64,000 nucleotides of DNA from Carnobacterium_B sp040274945 (GCF_040274945.1 NZ_JBEMAR010000008.1:75142-139141), one strand, 5' to 3'; positions 15,066-22,436 are shown, numbered from the stretch's first letter. Program-made: numbers and translations. Notes: generated from the sequence alone by a model not told the origin.

Positions 15066-15770
15066 ATGAAAGAAACATTCCTAGTTATTGATACAGAAAC
15101 AACAAAAGAGGGCTATAATATGCCTAATCAATCGGTATTTGATATTGGTTGGACTATTTCAAACAGACAAGGTGAAATTTTACAAACCCGTTCTTACATG
15201 GTGGAAGAATTTCGATTGCAAGCCTTGGAAAAGAAAAAAGCTTTCTTGATTGATAGCGAGGTAGTGGACAAGGCAACTTATATCACTAAGCTTTTAAATA
15301 AAGAAATGAAAGTCGTAAACTGGAAAAGTATTATTGCACAACTTACGAAAGATATGAACAAACACAATGTTGAATTTGTATCAGCTTATAACCTCGGTTT
15401 TGATTTGCGAGTGATTGATAAGACTACTCAATTCTTGTTAGGTCGTGAATTTCTCTTTGATGATAAATTTCTGATTGACTTGTGGCACGCAAGCGCCTAT
15501 ACAATTCTTAACACGAAAGAATATAAAGAGTTTGCTCGCAAGCATAATCTAACGACTGAAAAAGGGAATTTAAAAACGTCCGCTGAATCAACTTTTCAAT
15601 TTATCACTAACAATCCAAGTTATATTGAAGAACATACGGCTTTGCAAGATAGTCTTGATGAAACAGAAATTTTACACCACCTATTAAACCAAAAAGAAAG
15701 CATTCCTTTGCACGCTTATGAAATTAATACGCAAGCTTGGAAAATCGTCAATACAAAAGAAGAAGAATAA
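15066..15770 (+). CDS. DEDD-family 3'-5' exonuclease (DnaQ/RNase T-like), paralogue 1
   Basis: 234 residues. Exo I motif FLVIDTETT (Asp and Glu ligands, residues ~7-13), Exo II in SAYNLGFDLRVIDK (~104-117), and a C-terminal EEHTALQDSLDETEIL (Exo III region with H...D), spaced as in the DnaQ fold. It would remove 3' nucleotides from DNA or RNA. The closest relative in the window is the protein at 20973-21725. Paired with a winged-helix gene upstream. Whether it attacks host DNA/RNA or phage intermediates cannot be told. Confidence 0.8.
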   Translation: MKETFLVIDTETTKEGYNMPNQSVFDIGWTISNRQGEILQTRSYMVEEFRLQALEKKKAFLIDSEVVDKATYITKLLNKEMKVVNWKSIIAQLTKDMNKHNVEFVSAYNLGFDLRVIDKTTQFLLGREFLFDDKFLIDLWHASAYTILNTKEYKEFARKHNLTTEKGNLKTSAESTFQFITNNPSYIEEHTALQDSLDETEILHHLLNQKESIPLHAYEINTQAWKIVNTKEEE

Positions 15771-15776
15771 TAAAAA

Positions 15777-15811
15777 AAGGGCTTGACTTTAAGCCCTTTT
15801 TCCTTTATAAT
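15777..15811 (+). promoter_or_regulatory. Composite terminator-promoter
   Basis: AAGGGCTT/AAGCCCTT stem with T-run; TTGACT 15783-15788, 17 bases, TATAAT 15806-15811. Confidence 0.85.
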
Positions 15812-15836
15812 TATAGTATAGAAAGGAATGATAAAA

Positions 15837-16121
15837 ATGACAAAAGCAACTAATTATGAAAACATACTGAATTGTTTGCAACAAATTGATTTTGAGAAAA
15901 AACTTTCTAGCAGTGAGGAATCTTTGCTTTTTGAAACCCTAATAAAAGCAGGAGTTCAACAGTTTAAAAAAGACACAAATAAAAAGAAAGAATGTGCTTA
16001 TTGCAAAAGGAAAAATAAAATTCATGTGGATATCAATCCTTATATTCATGAAATCAGCGGAAAGATTAATTTCCAATGGTTATGTGATGAATGTAAGAGT
16101 GAATTAAATGAAGAGATATAA
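15837..16121 (+). CDS. Small zinc-ribbon protein
   Basis: 94 residues from the second ATG. The helical N-terminal half is followed by a ribbon with CAYC and CDEC knuckles 37 residues apart, a spacing seen in phage anti-restriction or transcription-binding ribbons, but no family can be named. Acidic C-terminus. Confidence 0.7.
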   Translation: MTKATNYENILNCLQQIDFEKKLSSSEESLLFETLIKAGVQQFKKDTNKKKECAYCKRKNKIHVDINPYIHEISGKINFQWLCDECKSELNEEI

Positions 16122-16139
16122 AAAAGGAGAGTGAAAGAA

Positions 16140-16397
16140 ATGAATAGAATCGAAATCAGAAATAGAAAGAAAATAGAAAAGAGAGAAAACTTTACAGAAA
16201 AAGCTGGTATGTTTATTATAGGAATAATTTTTCTTTTGGTAATTGCCTTTTTAGCCTTTACACCTCTTGTCTATACGGGCTATATAATTGTAATAGGTGA
16301 ATTTTTTAGTCTTAAAGGTATAGTTTCTACTCTATGTGTATTTATTGTTGGTTGGGGTTGGTTTTGTGTGATTATATTAGAATTATTTGGAAGATAG
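16140..16397 (+). CDS. Two-helix membrane protein
   Basis: 85 residues from ATG 16140 (GTG at 16131 is too close to AAGGAG). A very basic N-terminus (IRNRKKIEKR), then transmembrane helices at ~22-45 and 58-82. Second gene of a short operon with the zinc-ribbon gene. Function unknown. Confidence 0.7.
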   Translation: MNRIEIRNRKKIEKRENFTEKAGMFIIGIIFLLVIAFLAFTPLVYTGYIIVIGEFFSLKGIVSTLCVFIVGWGWFCVIILELFGR

Positions 16398-16415
16398 CTA
16401 TAAGCTATCTTTTTT
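16393..16415 (+). terminator. Terminator
   Basis: AGATAGCT/AGCTATCT with a T-run, overlapping the stop codon of the membrane protein gene. Confidence 0.8.
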
Positions 16416-16426
16416 ATTTGGCTGCC

Positions 16427-16444
16427 TTGTGAAATATTTCACAG
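16427..16444. promoter_or_regulatory. Rex-like site
   Basis: TTGTGAAATATTTCACAG: 17 of 18 positions of an ideal Rex operator. It lies about 150 bases before the nearest -35 box, too far for simple repression. Confidence 0.55.
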
Positions 16445-16582
16445 TTTCCGCAAGCGATCCGAAATTTTACCACAAAATCAGGTCTTTGTCAAGAAAAAAA
16501 TCGGAATATTTTAATTAATTTTTTCTCATTTAATTATCCCAAAAGTGAGAGAATTTTAATCGGGCGCTCATGAATTTATTAG

Positions 16583-16611
16583 TTGATTTTTTCTTTTTAA
16601 TTTGCTATAAT
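16583..16611 (+). promoter_or_regulatory. Promoter
   Basis: TTGATT, 17 bases, TATAAT (TGC extended -10). The 150 bases upstream hold no gene, only AT-rich sequence and the Rex-like site. Confidence 0.75.
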
Positions 16612-16636
16612 ATAAATATAGAAAGGAATGATAAAA

Positions 16637-16885
16637 ATGGACTACGAGAAAATCGAACAAGATGCTACTGAGTTAGTAAAAAAATATGGTGTTGAAGCTG
16701 CGAGTGATTTCTGGGCTGGTGTGGACAATGAAGGGCTTGTGTATTATATCACAAACTTTGGGAACTTTTACGAAAAAGATCCAATCTATAAAGAATACCT
16801 AAACAAATCGTTTTTAGAAGCGTTAGAATTTTTCAAAACCTTAACGGCAGAATGTGAAAACTTTTTAGACTTTTTAGATGAATAA
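16637..16885 (+). CDS. Small acidic cassette protein
   Basis: 82 residues from the second ATG; strongly acidic, all-helical with aromatic positions (possible DNA-mimic or host-protein inhibitor, inferred only from composition). Own promoter and terminator. Confidence 0.7.
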   Translation: MDYEKIEQDATELVKKYGVEAASDFWAGVDNEGLVYYITNFGNFYEKDPIYKEYLNKSFLEALEFFKTLTAECENFLDFLDE

Positions 16886-16917
16886 GCCTTGACAATATGT
16901 TAAGGCTTTGCTATAAT
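16885..16917 (+). promoter_or_regulatory. Composite terminator-promoter
   Basis: AGCCTT/AAGGCT stem; TTGACA 16889-16894, 17 bases, TATAAT 16912-16917. Confidence 0.85.
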
Positions 16918-16942
16918 ATAAATATAGAAAGGAATGATAAAG

Positions 16943-17368
16943 ATGATTGAAACATTCAGCAATGGCGAAAAAATCACTAAGCACGACTGGGAACTAATCG
17001 AAAATATGGTATCAAAAGAAAGCCTAAAACTTTCACTTGCTGAAGCGATTGAATTAAGAGAGTTTGACAAATTCGACGCTGAAAGAGAAACAAGCGAGGA
17101 AAAAGAAGAAAAGAAAGCAAAGATACAAGCTAAAAAGGATAAGAAAGAACAAAGTACTATCACAAGTGAAAGCAATCTAAAATGGATATATGAAGATGTA
17201 ATTTTGGTAGCTTTCAAAGATAAAGAATTTAAAAGCAAAGACTTATGGAAATTAGTCAGCGATAAATTTTCAAACAGACAAACGCCACACGCTTTGAAAA
17301 AGTTAGCTAGTGAGGGAAAGCTTGACGACTTAGGCGGTTCGCCAAAAACTTATAAAATAAAGGGTTGA
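16943..17368 (+). CDS. Winged-helix protein of the 'DLGGSPKxYK' family, copy 1
   Basis: 141 residues from the second ATG. Acidic/helical N-terminus, a Lys-rich linker, then a C-terminal winged helix: 'SKDLWKLVSDKFSNRQTPHALKKLASEGKLDDLGGSPKTYKIKG'-like pattern, with the recognition helix around TPHALKKL and the wing at LGGSPKTY. The protein at 63332-63700 has the same C-terminal signature. Likely a phage-specific DNA-binding regulator. Confidence 0.7.
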   Translation: MIETFSNGEKITKHDWELIENMVSKESLKLSLAEAIELREFDKFDAERETSEEKEEKKAKIQAKKDKKEQSTITSESNLKWIYEDVILVAFKDKEFKSKDLWKLVSDKFSNRQTPHALKKLASEGKLDDLGGSPKTYKIKG

Positions 17369-17393
17369 CTTTCAACCCTTTATCCCTTATAAT
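17360..17393 (+). promoter_or_regulatory. Composite terminator-promoter
   Basis: AGGGTTGA/TCAACCCT stem; TTGACT 17365-17370, 17 bases, TATAAT 17388-17393. Confidence 0.85.
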
Positions 17394-17418
17394 AGTATTA
17401 TAGAAAGGAATGATAAAA

Positions 17419-17583
17419 ATGGTAAGCAAGAAAAAAAGATATTATCAAATTAAAAGACTTTGGGAAACTAGAGGGAACGAAAAGGAAAGTTTTACAGATT
17501 TTCTTTATAACTTAGAATCAGAGAGAATCATAACTTTCAAAGAGTGGGTTAAATTTACGAAAATGTTTGAAAAATTAGGATAA
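17419..17583 (+). CDS. Tiny basic protein
   Basis: 54 residues from the second ATG of ATGATAAAAATG behind GAAAGGA, with its own promoter and a composite element after it, which argues for a real gene. Basic, helical, many aromatic residues. Unknown function. Confidence 0.6.
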   Translation: MVSKKKRYYQIKRLWETRGNEKESFTDFLYNLESERIITFKEWVKFTKMFEKLG

Positions 17584-17584
17584 A

Positions 17585-17617
17585 AGAGTTGACTTTTAAC
17601 TCTTTTTCCTTTATAAT
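17585..17617 (+). promoter_or_regulatory. Composite terminator-promoter
   Basis: AAGAGTT/AACTCTT stem with T-run; TTGACT 17589-17594, 17 bases, TATAAT 17612-17617. Confidence 0.85.
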
Positions 17618-17651
17618 GAATATATAAATAAGAAAAGGAAGTGTTTATAAA

Positions 17652-18038
17652 ATGTTTGAAACTTATGAAAAACCAATCCAATTAAAATCAATGGGGAAAG
17701 AAAAAGGTATCGTAAAAATTCGATACAACAAACTATTTAAAAAATTAAAGATTAAAGTCTATTTCAGAAATAAGAAAGTTTATTCTGGTGAAGAAAAAAT
17801 TGATGATAAAAAAAGTTTAGAATTATTAGAAGTAGTAAGAAATAAAGATGTTTCTTATTATAAAGAACTTTCTTATTATAGCGTTTATTCTGGTTTAAAC
17901 AGCATTGTTATTGCCTATGATGAAAATAATGAACAAGTAGGCAACGATTTAAATGGCTATGCTTTCAAAGATTTTATTTCTGGTACAGATAAAAAAATTG
18001 AAAAAATAATTGTGCAAAGAAGTATAAAAAACGCTTGA
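17652..18038 (+). CDS. Cassette protein, unknown
   Basis: 128 residues, Lys-rich (pI clearly basic), beta-rich N-terminal half. ATG behind AGGAAG. Its end overlaps the next -35 box. No family recognised. Confidence 0.7.
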   Translation: MFETYEKPIQLKSMGKEKGIVKIRYNKLFKKLKIKVYFRNKKVYSGEEKIDDKKSLELLEVVRNKDVSYYKELSYYSVYSGLNSIVIAYDENNEQVGNDLNGYAFKDFISGTDKKIEKIIVQRSIKNA

Positions 18039-18063
18039 CAATTTTCTTGCTTTCCCTTATAAT
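18035..18063 (+). promoter_or_regulatory. Promoter overlapping stop codon
   Basis: TTGACA (shared with the TGA stop of the gene before), 17 bases, TATAAT. Confidence 0.85.
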
Positions 18064-18114
18064 AATAAGTGTAAGGGAAAGCAATTACTTAAATTATAAA
18101 AAGGTGGGAACAAA

Positions 18115-18744
18115 ATGAAAAAATTAATTCTAACAGATGTTGACGGTACACTAACGAAAAAGAGCGTGGTTCTATCACACGCTGGCTATTTAATTGAACA
18201 AGGTATCATAAAAGATGATGGTTCTTATAAAGCTTGGTCACAAGATATGAAAAACGAAAGTTTGATTGTGGCGGTTGCCGAAAATTATCGTTCACAAATT
18301 ACAGGCTTGAGAGAAAGTGATATGCAAGCACAAACTTTCATCGCAAAATTTTTTGCAAAAACTGATAACTGGTACGATACACTAGGTAGAATCAAGGATA
18401 AACAAAAAGAGGGCTATGAGGTTTGCCTTGTGACTGGTTCAAGCGACTTTCTTATCAAACATTTAGCTGATATTCTACAATGTAATTATCACGCAACAGA
18501 ATATTTAAAAGATGAAAATGGATGCTTTACAGGCAATGTAAAGGGAATGTTTTCCGAAACACAAAAAGATGATTGTGTACAATGGAATTACAACTTAAAT
18601 GAATATGATGAAATTGAAGCATGGGGGGATACGGCAAGCGATTTTGGACTTTTCAAACATGCAACTTACAAAATGTTAGTTGACCCAACCTTTGAAACTC
18701 TCAAAACACTAGCCCAAAAAATGATAATTGATTTAATTTTATAA
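18115..18744 (+). CDS. HAD-family phosphatase (HAD-IB, phosphoserine-phosphatase-like)
   Basis: 209 residues. Motif I LTDVDGTLT (nucleophile and acid Asp, residues ~6-14), a helical cap, motif II LVTGSSDFL (~106-114) and motif IV AWGDTASDFGLF (~171-182). The size and motif spacing fit HAD subfamily IB, which hydrolyses small phosphoesters through an aspartyl-phosphate. The substrate is unknown; 5'-nucleotidase or 3'-phosphate removal in nucleotide metabolism are options. ATG behind AAAAAGGTGGG, own promoter. Confidence 0.85.
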   Translation: MKKLILTDVDGTLTKKSVVLSHAGYLIEQGIIKDDGSYKAWSQDMKNESLIVAVAENYRSQITGLRESDMQAQTFIAKFFAKTDNWYDTLGRIKDKQKEGYEVCLVTGSSDFLIKHLADILQCNYHATEYLKDENGCFTGNVKGMFSETQKDDCVQWNYNLNEYDEIEAWGDTASDFGLFKHATYKMLVDPTFETLKTLAQKMIIDLIL

Positions 18745-18747
18745 TAG

Positions 18748-18783
18748 AAAAGGCTTGACAAGCCTTTTCTTATCCTTTATAAT
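18748..18783 (+). promoter_or_regulatory. Composite terminator-promoter
   Basis: AAAAGGCTTG/CAAGCCTTTT stem; TTGACA 18755-18760, 17 bases, TATAAT 18778-18783. Confidence 0.85.
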
Positions 18784-18806
18784 AATAATATAAGGTGGTG
18801 AAAGGA

Positions 18807-19115
18807 ATGCTATTTTTTACTAAAAAGGTATGGATAACAAAACACTGCATGGCAAGGTTTGCCGAACGTGTTGGCGATAGTCAAGGGAACAAAGTAAAAT
18901 ATTCTAACAATGCTATACGCAAACAAATTTTAGAAGATTTTCAAGTTATGAATATTAGATATAAAGAAGCAAAACAGGCAGATAATACTTTTCGAGTTTT
19001 CACAAAAGGCGCTAGAATTTACGTGTGCCAAGAAACAGAAAAAACAATCGTGGTTAAAACTGTAATTCAGCAAACAGTAGAACAAGCAAAAGAATTTAAA
19101 GAAAAATACTTATAA
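18807..19115 (+). CDS. Small protein with toxin-like 'KHCMARFAERV' motif
   Basis: 102 residues from ATG 18807 behind AAGGTGG. The N-terminal 'ITKHCMARFAERVGD' resembles the H-x3-RxxER start of DUF4258/BrnT-like small RNases, followed by beta strands (FRVFTKGARIYVCQETEKTIVVKTVI). Family assignment is tentative. It could be a host-directed nuclease or inhibitor. Co-transcribed with the next gene. Confidence 0.6.
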   Translation: MLFFTKKVWITKHCMARFAERVGDSQGNKVKYSNNAIRKQILEDFQVMNIRYKEAKQADNTFRVFTKGARIYVCQETEKTIVVKTVIQQTVEQAKEFKEKYL

Positions 19116-19133
19116 AAAGGAAGTGCTTATAAA

Positions 19134-19382
19134 ATGTATAGTTTAATTAAAGAACAAGCTTTTTCTGGGAAAAAGAATGATTTCTTTGTATCGTTATATT
19201 GTGAGAATGGAAAATCATTTTTAAAATTGCAAGAAATGTATAAAGATAGCTTTGATTTTACAGGCAAAGAAGTTGTTTGTAGATACTATAAAATTTTAGG
19301 TAAACACAATAAAAAGAGATTGATTGCAAAATATAATAGACACAGTAAAAAAATAAAATCAATGTTAGATTACAAAATTTAA
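19134..19382 (+). CDS. Small basic protein, unknown
   Basis: 82 residues, Lys-rich, ATG behind AAAAGGAAG, 18 bases after the preceding gene. No family recognised. Ends at a strong terminator. Confidence 0.65.
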   Translation: MYSLIKEQAFSGKKNDFFVSLYCENGKSFLKLQEMYKDSFDFTGKEVVCRYYKILGKHNKKRLIAKYNRHSKKIKSMLDYKI

Positions 19383-19406
19383 GGTGAGAATTTCTCACCT
19401 TTTTAT
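19382..19406 (+). terminator. Terminator
   Basis: AGGTGAGAA/TTCTCACCT with T-run. Confidence 0.85.
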
Positions 19407-19452
19407 TTTTAGAATATTATAGTAAAAAAATAATATGTTATTTAATTTTGGT

Positions 19453-19470
19453 CTGTGAAAATTTTCACAA
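19453..19470. promoter_or_regulatory. Rex-like site
   Basis: CTGTGAAAATTTTCACAA, 17 of 18 positions of TTGTGAA-N4-TTCACAA, symmetric core. Confidence 0.55.
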
Positions 19471-19571
19471 ACTAGTTCCGTTATTTTATTCATAGAAGTT
19501 TGTGAAATGTATAAAATAATATAACAGCCCAAGAGAAGAAGAATAAAATAACATATCCCGAATTGGCCCCC

Positions 19572-19597
19572 GAAACGTTGGTATATCAAGCTTTCAT
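19572..19597 (+). repeat. ACGTTGATATATCAAGC element, copy 1
   Basis: GAAACGTTGGTATATCAAGC followed by TTTCAT. The same 24-base element occurs at 19837 and 22437; its right half occurs inverted at 20038-20053. Confidence 0.6.
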
Positions 19598-19696
19598 TTT
19601 CATTTTCATAGTTTTCATTTCCATTTTCAAGAATTAAAAAACGGAATCCCAAAATCAAAGTTTGTGAAAATGTATAAAGATGCAGAGGAGGACGTT

Positions 19697-19721
19697 ATTT
19701 TTCGGCCGCTCGCTGGCGAGC
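19697..19721. repeat. GC-rich palindrome after GTTATTTTT
   Basis: CGCTCGC-TG-GCGAGCG, preceded by GGAGGACGTTATTTTTCGG. A related element with the same left flank lies at 22551-22590. Confidence 0.55.
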
Positions 19722-19836
19722 GCAATTTTACTCTGTTATTTAATGTTTGTCAAGTTTTTGGATCTGTTATTTTATTATTTTTAGGTGTTATTTTATTCGC
19801 CCATAAGTAGACCCCTTGTGAACTATTGAGCAAGAC

Positions 19837-19861
19837 AAAACGTTGATATATCAAGCTTTCA
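19837..19861 (+). repeat. ACGTTGATATATCAAGC element, copy 2
   Basis: AAAACGTTGATATATCAAGC followed by TTTCA; contains the perfect palindrome TTGATATATCAA. Confidence 0.6.
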
Positions 19862-19951
19862 CAGGTGTTTTCACAAGAGATTGTGTATATTTCACAGCTT
19901 ATTTTGCGCCCGAAACTGTTATTTTATTCCCTCTTGGGTGTTATTTTATGA

Positions 19952-19969
19952 TTGTGAATTTTTTCACAT
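19952..19969. promoter_or_regulatory. Rex-like site
   Basis: TTGTGAATTTTTTCACAT, 17 of 18 positions. Confidence 0.5.
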
Positions 19970-20023
19970 GTTATTTTTGTTATGTTATTTATCGCAATTA
20001 AAATAACATGAAAATACTTATGA

Positions 20024-20038
20024 AAGTTTCTGAAAACC
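20024..20038. promoter_or_regulatory. CodY-like site
   Basis: AAGTTTCTGAAAACC, 12 of 15 matches to the CodY box. Confidence 0.3.
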
Positions 20039-20063
20039 TATGAAAGCTTGATAGACCGCCATT

Positions 20064-20077
20064 TGTAAGCGCTATTA
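20064..20077. promoter_or_regulatory. Imperfect cre-like site
   Basis: TGTAAGCGCTATTA, one mismatch in the right arm. Confidence 0.35.
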
Positions 20078-20311
20078 CGGATCTGGCGTGAAATTAAATA
20101 ACGCTATCTCAGTTCACCGAGTGTTATTTAATAATAAAATAACATCACAAGCAATTGTGTTAAAATGAGAAACAATTCTCATTAAATTCTAATGAAATTA
20201 TAACTGTTTTCTCAGTACCATTCAGATCGAAAATGTTATACTATGTATGTAAGTAAGAGATATGAGGAAAAAAGCAAAAATTAGAAATTTCTCATAATCG
20301 AACAAAAAGAT

Positions 20312-20340
20312 TTGCAAAGTGAAACAAAATATGCTATAAT
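20312..20340 (+). promoter_or_regulatory. Promoter
   Basis: TTGCAA, 17 bases, TATAAT (TGC extended -10); would give a ~180-base leader for the gene at 20524. Confidence 0.6.
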
Positions 20341-20439
20341 GAATTATAAAGTTAAATAAGTCCTTTGAAAACAGAATACTTCCCTTTTTACTCTTTGAGA
20401 ATAACACAAAAAAACTTTTAAAAAAGTAAGAAAAAAGTG

Positions 20440-20468
20440 TTGACAATCAAAAAGAAAGGTGTTATACT
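20440..20468 (+). promoter_or_regulatory. Promoter
   Basis: TTGACA, 17 bases, TATACT, 55 bases before the winged-helix gene. Confidence 0.85.
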
Positions 20469-20523
20469 TAAAGAGTAGTAAGGGATCGACTTACTAACAA
20501 AATTATAAAAAGGTGGAATTATC

Positions 20524-20907
20524 ATGGAAAACAAAAAACAAACAGTAGCGGAAAAATTTGCAGAAGTAGCACGAGTATTGGTAGCGGCAGGCGCTCAAAC
20601 TGAATTAGTTGATTTCATCAACGAACGCAAAGAACAACACGAAAAACGCACGACAAGCAAAAAACGTGGCTTGACTAAAACGCAAAAAGAAAACTTGGTA
20701 CACGTGGAAAAAATCAACGCTTTCTTCTTTGAACAAGCCGATCCAGAAATTGCATATACAAGTGCAGAAGTTGCTCAAGCAGTAGGTGGCGAAATCGCAG
20801 ACTTTACACCTCAAAAAATGACTGCTTTGTTGAAACAAGTTGAAAATGCTGAAAAAGTTGCACAAGCTACAAGCGACAAGAAAAAAGTAGGCTATCAAGC
20901 TAAATAA
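20524..20907 (+). CDS. Winged-helix DNA-binding protein, paralogue 2
   Basis: 127 residues, ATG behind AAAAAGGTGG. Helical N-terminus, basic linker (KRTTSKKRGLTKTQKEN), C-terminal winged helix with 'FTPQKMTALLKQVENAEKV' and the end 'KKKVGYQAK'. Shares linker and wing with the copies at 14560 and 44053 (TKTQKEN is identical in the latter). Probably an abundant chromatin-like or regulatory protein of the phage. Followed by the second exonuclease copy. Confidence 0.75.
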   Translation: MENKKQTVAEKFAEVARVLVAAGAQTELVDFINERKEQHEKRTTSKKRGLTKTQKENLVHVEKINAFFFEQADPEIAYTSAEVAQAVGGEIADFTPQKMTALLKQVENAEKVAQATSDKKKVGYQAK

Positions 20908-20911
20908 GCAA

Positions 20912-20955
20912 GCGTAGGAAGTCGGGGCTAGGTAAAAGCCTAGCCCTAAAATTAT
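20912..20955 (+). terminator. Attenuator-like hairpin
   Basis: GGGCTAGG/CCTAGCCC between the winged-helix gene and the exonuclease gene; no long T-run, so probably partial termination or mRNA end protection. Confidence 0.55.
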
Positions 20956-20972
20956 AAAAGGTGGGAAAAATT

Positions 20973-21725
20973 GTGAAGAAAATTGACAAGCGAAAAAATT
21001 ATATTTTAGTATTAGACGTTGAAACGGCGGGCGACGTGGAAAAAAATCCTTTGTGTTATGATATTGGTTTTGTAGTGACCGACAAAAAAGGCGTTATCTA
21101 TGAAAGATTTTCATACGCAATCGAGGAAATTTTCGATGATGATGCCCTCATGAGAAGTGCTTACTACTATACGAAACTACCACTATATCGGGAAAAAATT
21201 CGATTAGGTCAAATGAAAGTGAAACCTTTGCGATATGTTCGGGCGGTTATTCTAAACGTGATGAAAGAATACAATATTAAACAAGTCGCAGCTTACAACG
21301 CCTACTTTGATTTTGTCAAGGCTTTAAATAATACATGGTGTGAATTGACAAATTATCCTTACTTTTTCCCTTATGAAGTAAGTCAAAAAATGGAAATCAC
21401 TTGTATCTGGCACATGGCTTGCCAAACCATTTTTTCTCAGAAAACTTTTCCAAAGTGGGCTATCGAAAATGGTTTTTATTCAAAAGCAGGGAATCTAAAA
21501 ACAAACGCAGAAGTTGCTTATAATTGGCTTATGAAAACAACTGATTTTGTGGAAGAGCATACCGGCTATGAAGATGTTTTGATTGAAACTGAAATCATGG
21601 CATGGTGCTACCGACAACATAAAAAAATGAACAAAAAAATCAATCGTTATTGTTGGCGTATTCCTAGCGCTACCCACAAAAACAAAATCAACGAAATCAA
21701 TATGAAAGAGCTTGCGACTTTATAA
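20973..21725 (+). CDS. DEDD-family 3'-5' exonuclease, paralogue 2
   Basis: 250 residues, GTG start 8 bases behind AAAGGTGG. Exo I YILVLDVETAG (~11-20), Exo II VAAYNAYFDFVKAL (~110-123), C-terminal EEHTGYEDVLIETEI with the Exo III His/Asp. The same architecture and the same 'KAGNLKTNAE' / 'K-GNLKTSAE' block as the protein at 15066-15770, so the pair of genes was duplicated. No promoter of its own; it depends on read-through past the hairpin at 20912. Confidence 0.8.
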   Translation: MKKIDKRKNYILVLDVETAGDVEKNPLCYDIGFVVTDKKGVIYERFSYAIEEIFDDDALMRSAYYYTKLPLYREKIRLGQMKVKPLRYVRAVILNVMKEYNIKQVAAYNAYFDFVKALNNTWCELTNYPYFFPYEVSQKMEITCIWHMACQTIFSQKTFPKWAIENGFYSKAGNLKTNAEVAYNWLMKTTDFVEEHTGYEDVLIETEIMAWCYRQHKKMNKKINRYCWRIPSATHKNKINEINMKELATL

Positions 21726-21746
21726 GTCGCAAGTATGGTGAATAAA

Positions 21747-21971
21747 ATGGTTAAAATTAGAATTGGTGGCGTATTATATAATGTTATAGAAGATGATTTG
21801 TTGGTAGACGACGTGAGAGATATGGTTTTAAAAGCTGTTCATTTTCTCAATCTTATTGATGATGATTTTTTACCTAACGAAAAAGATGATGCTTTAATTT
21901 CTATTTTAGAAGATTTATATCAATTCAAGCTAGAAGAATATCAACCAAACCCTGATATAATCGAATTTTAA
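21747..21971 (+). CDS. Small acidic protein, unknown
   Basis: 74 residues from ATG 21747 behind GGTG (ATG 21735 is an alternative). Strongly acidic, beta-hairpin then two helices. It lies after a hairpin (21708-21732) that overlaps the exonuclease stop. Function unknown. Confidence 0.6.
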   Translation: MVKIRIGGVLYNVIEDDLLVDDVRDMVLKAVHFLNLIDDDFLPNEKDDALISILEDLYQFKLEEYQPNPDIIEF

Positions 21972-21979
21972 AAAATGAT

Positions 21980-22010
21980 AGTAGGGTGTTAGCAACAAAA
22001 CACCCTACTA
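21980..22010 (+). terminator. Hairpin
   Basis: GTAGGGTGTT / AACACCCTAC between two small genes; weak T content after it. Confidence 0.6.
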
Positions 22011-22050
22011 ATAATATAATAAAAAAATACACCCTTTGGAGGAAATTAAT

Positions 22051-22254
22051 ATGAAAAAATTTTTAGCCGGTCTACTTATTATTTTAGTGGTATTCGTTTT
22101 ATTTAGTATCACACCTTTAGTTTTAATGTTAGTGTGGAATTATGTAATCGCTCAACTTTTTGCGGTTCCCCTTGTTACATTTTGGCAAATGTTTTGGATA
22201 ACTATTGCCTTATCATTTATCGGCGGACTCTTTAAAAATTCATCAAGTAAATAA
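22051..22254 (+). CDS. Two-helix membrane protein
   Basis: 67 residues from ATG behind GGAGG. Transmembrane helices at ~4-28 and 34-58. Last gene of the plus-strand cassette. Confidence 0.7.
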   Translation: MKKFLAGLLIILVVFVLFSITPLVLMLVWNYVIAQLFAVPLVTFWQMFWITIALSFIGGLFKNSSSK

Positions 22255-22279
22255 TCAGTCACCGACTGATTATTTTTTT
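22253..22279 (+). terminator. Cassette-end terminator
   Basis: AATCAGTC-ACC-GACTGATT followed by seven T. Confidence 0.9.
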
Positions 22280-22291
22280 ATTGTCTTATTA

Positions 22292-22307
22292 AATAACAAG
22301 TGTTATT
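22292..22307. promoter_or_regulatory. AATAACAnnTGTTATT palindrome 8
   Basis: AATAACAAGTGTTATT, the exact reverse complement of the CTT-centred copies at 10.7-11.5 kb. Confidence 0.6.
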
Positions 22308-22368
22308 TTTAATTAAATAACATTAGAAAGTTCTCATTTTTCTTTTGTTATTTTTTAATTTTTTTCTA

Positions 22369-22386
22369 ATGTGAAAAAGTTCACAA
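22369..22386. promoter_or_regulatory. Rex-like site
   Basis: ATGTGAAAAAGTTCACAA, 17 of 18 positions. Confidence 0.5.
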
Positions 22387-22436
22387 TCCAATTAAATAAC
22401 AAAGGGGGCTTGTTCTTGAATCATAAAATAACATTC

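Larger units (their letters stand above)
19407..20439. promoter_or_regulatory. Gene-free operator-rich region 2
   Basis: About 1 kb with no credible gene (a 74-codon minus-strand frame at 20222-20446 lacks a ribosome site). It contains two Rex-like sites, TGTGAA half-sites, many AAATAACA half-sites in both directions, two copies of the ACGTTGATATATCAAGC element, a GC-rich palindrome, a cre-like and a CodY-like site, and a promoter at 20312. AT-rich; an origin function is also possible. Confidence 0.55.

Noticed and set aside
20222..20446. 74-codon minus-strand frame, Phe/Ser-rich
   Set aside because: Arises from A-rich plus-strand leader; no ribosome site; overlaps a good plus-strand promoter.
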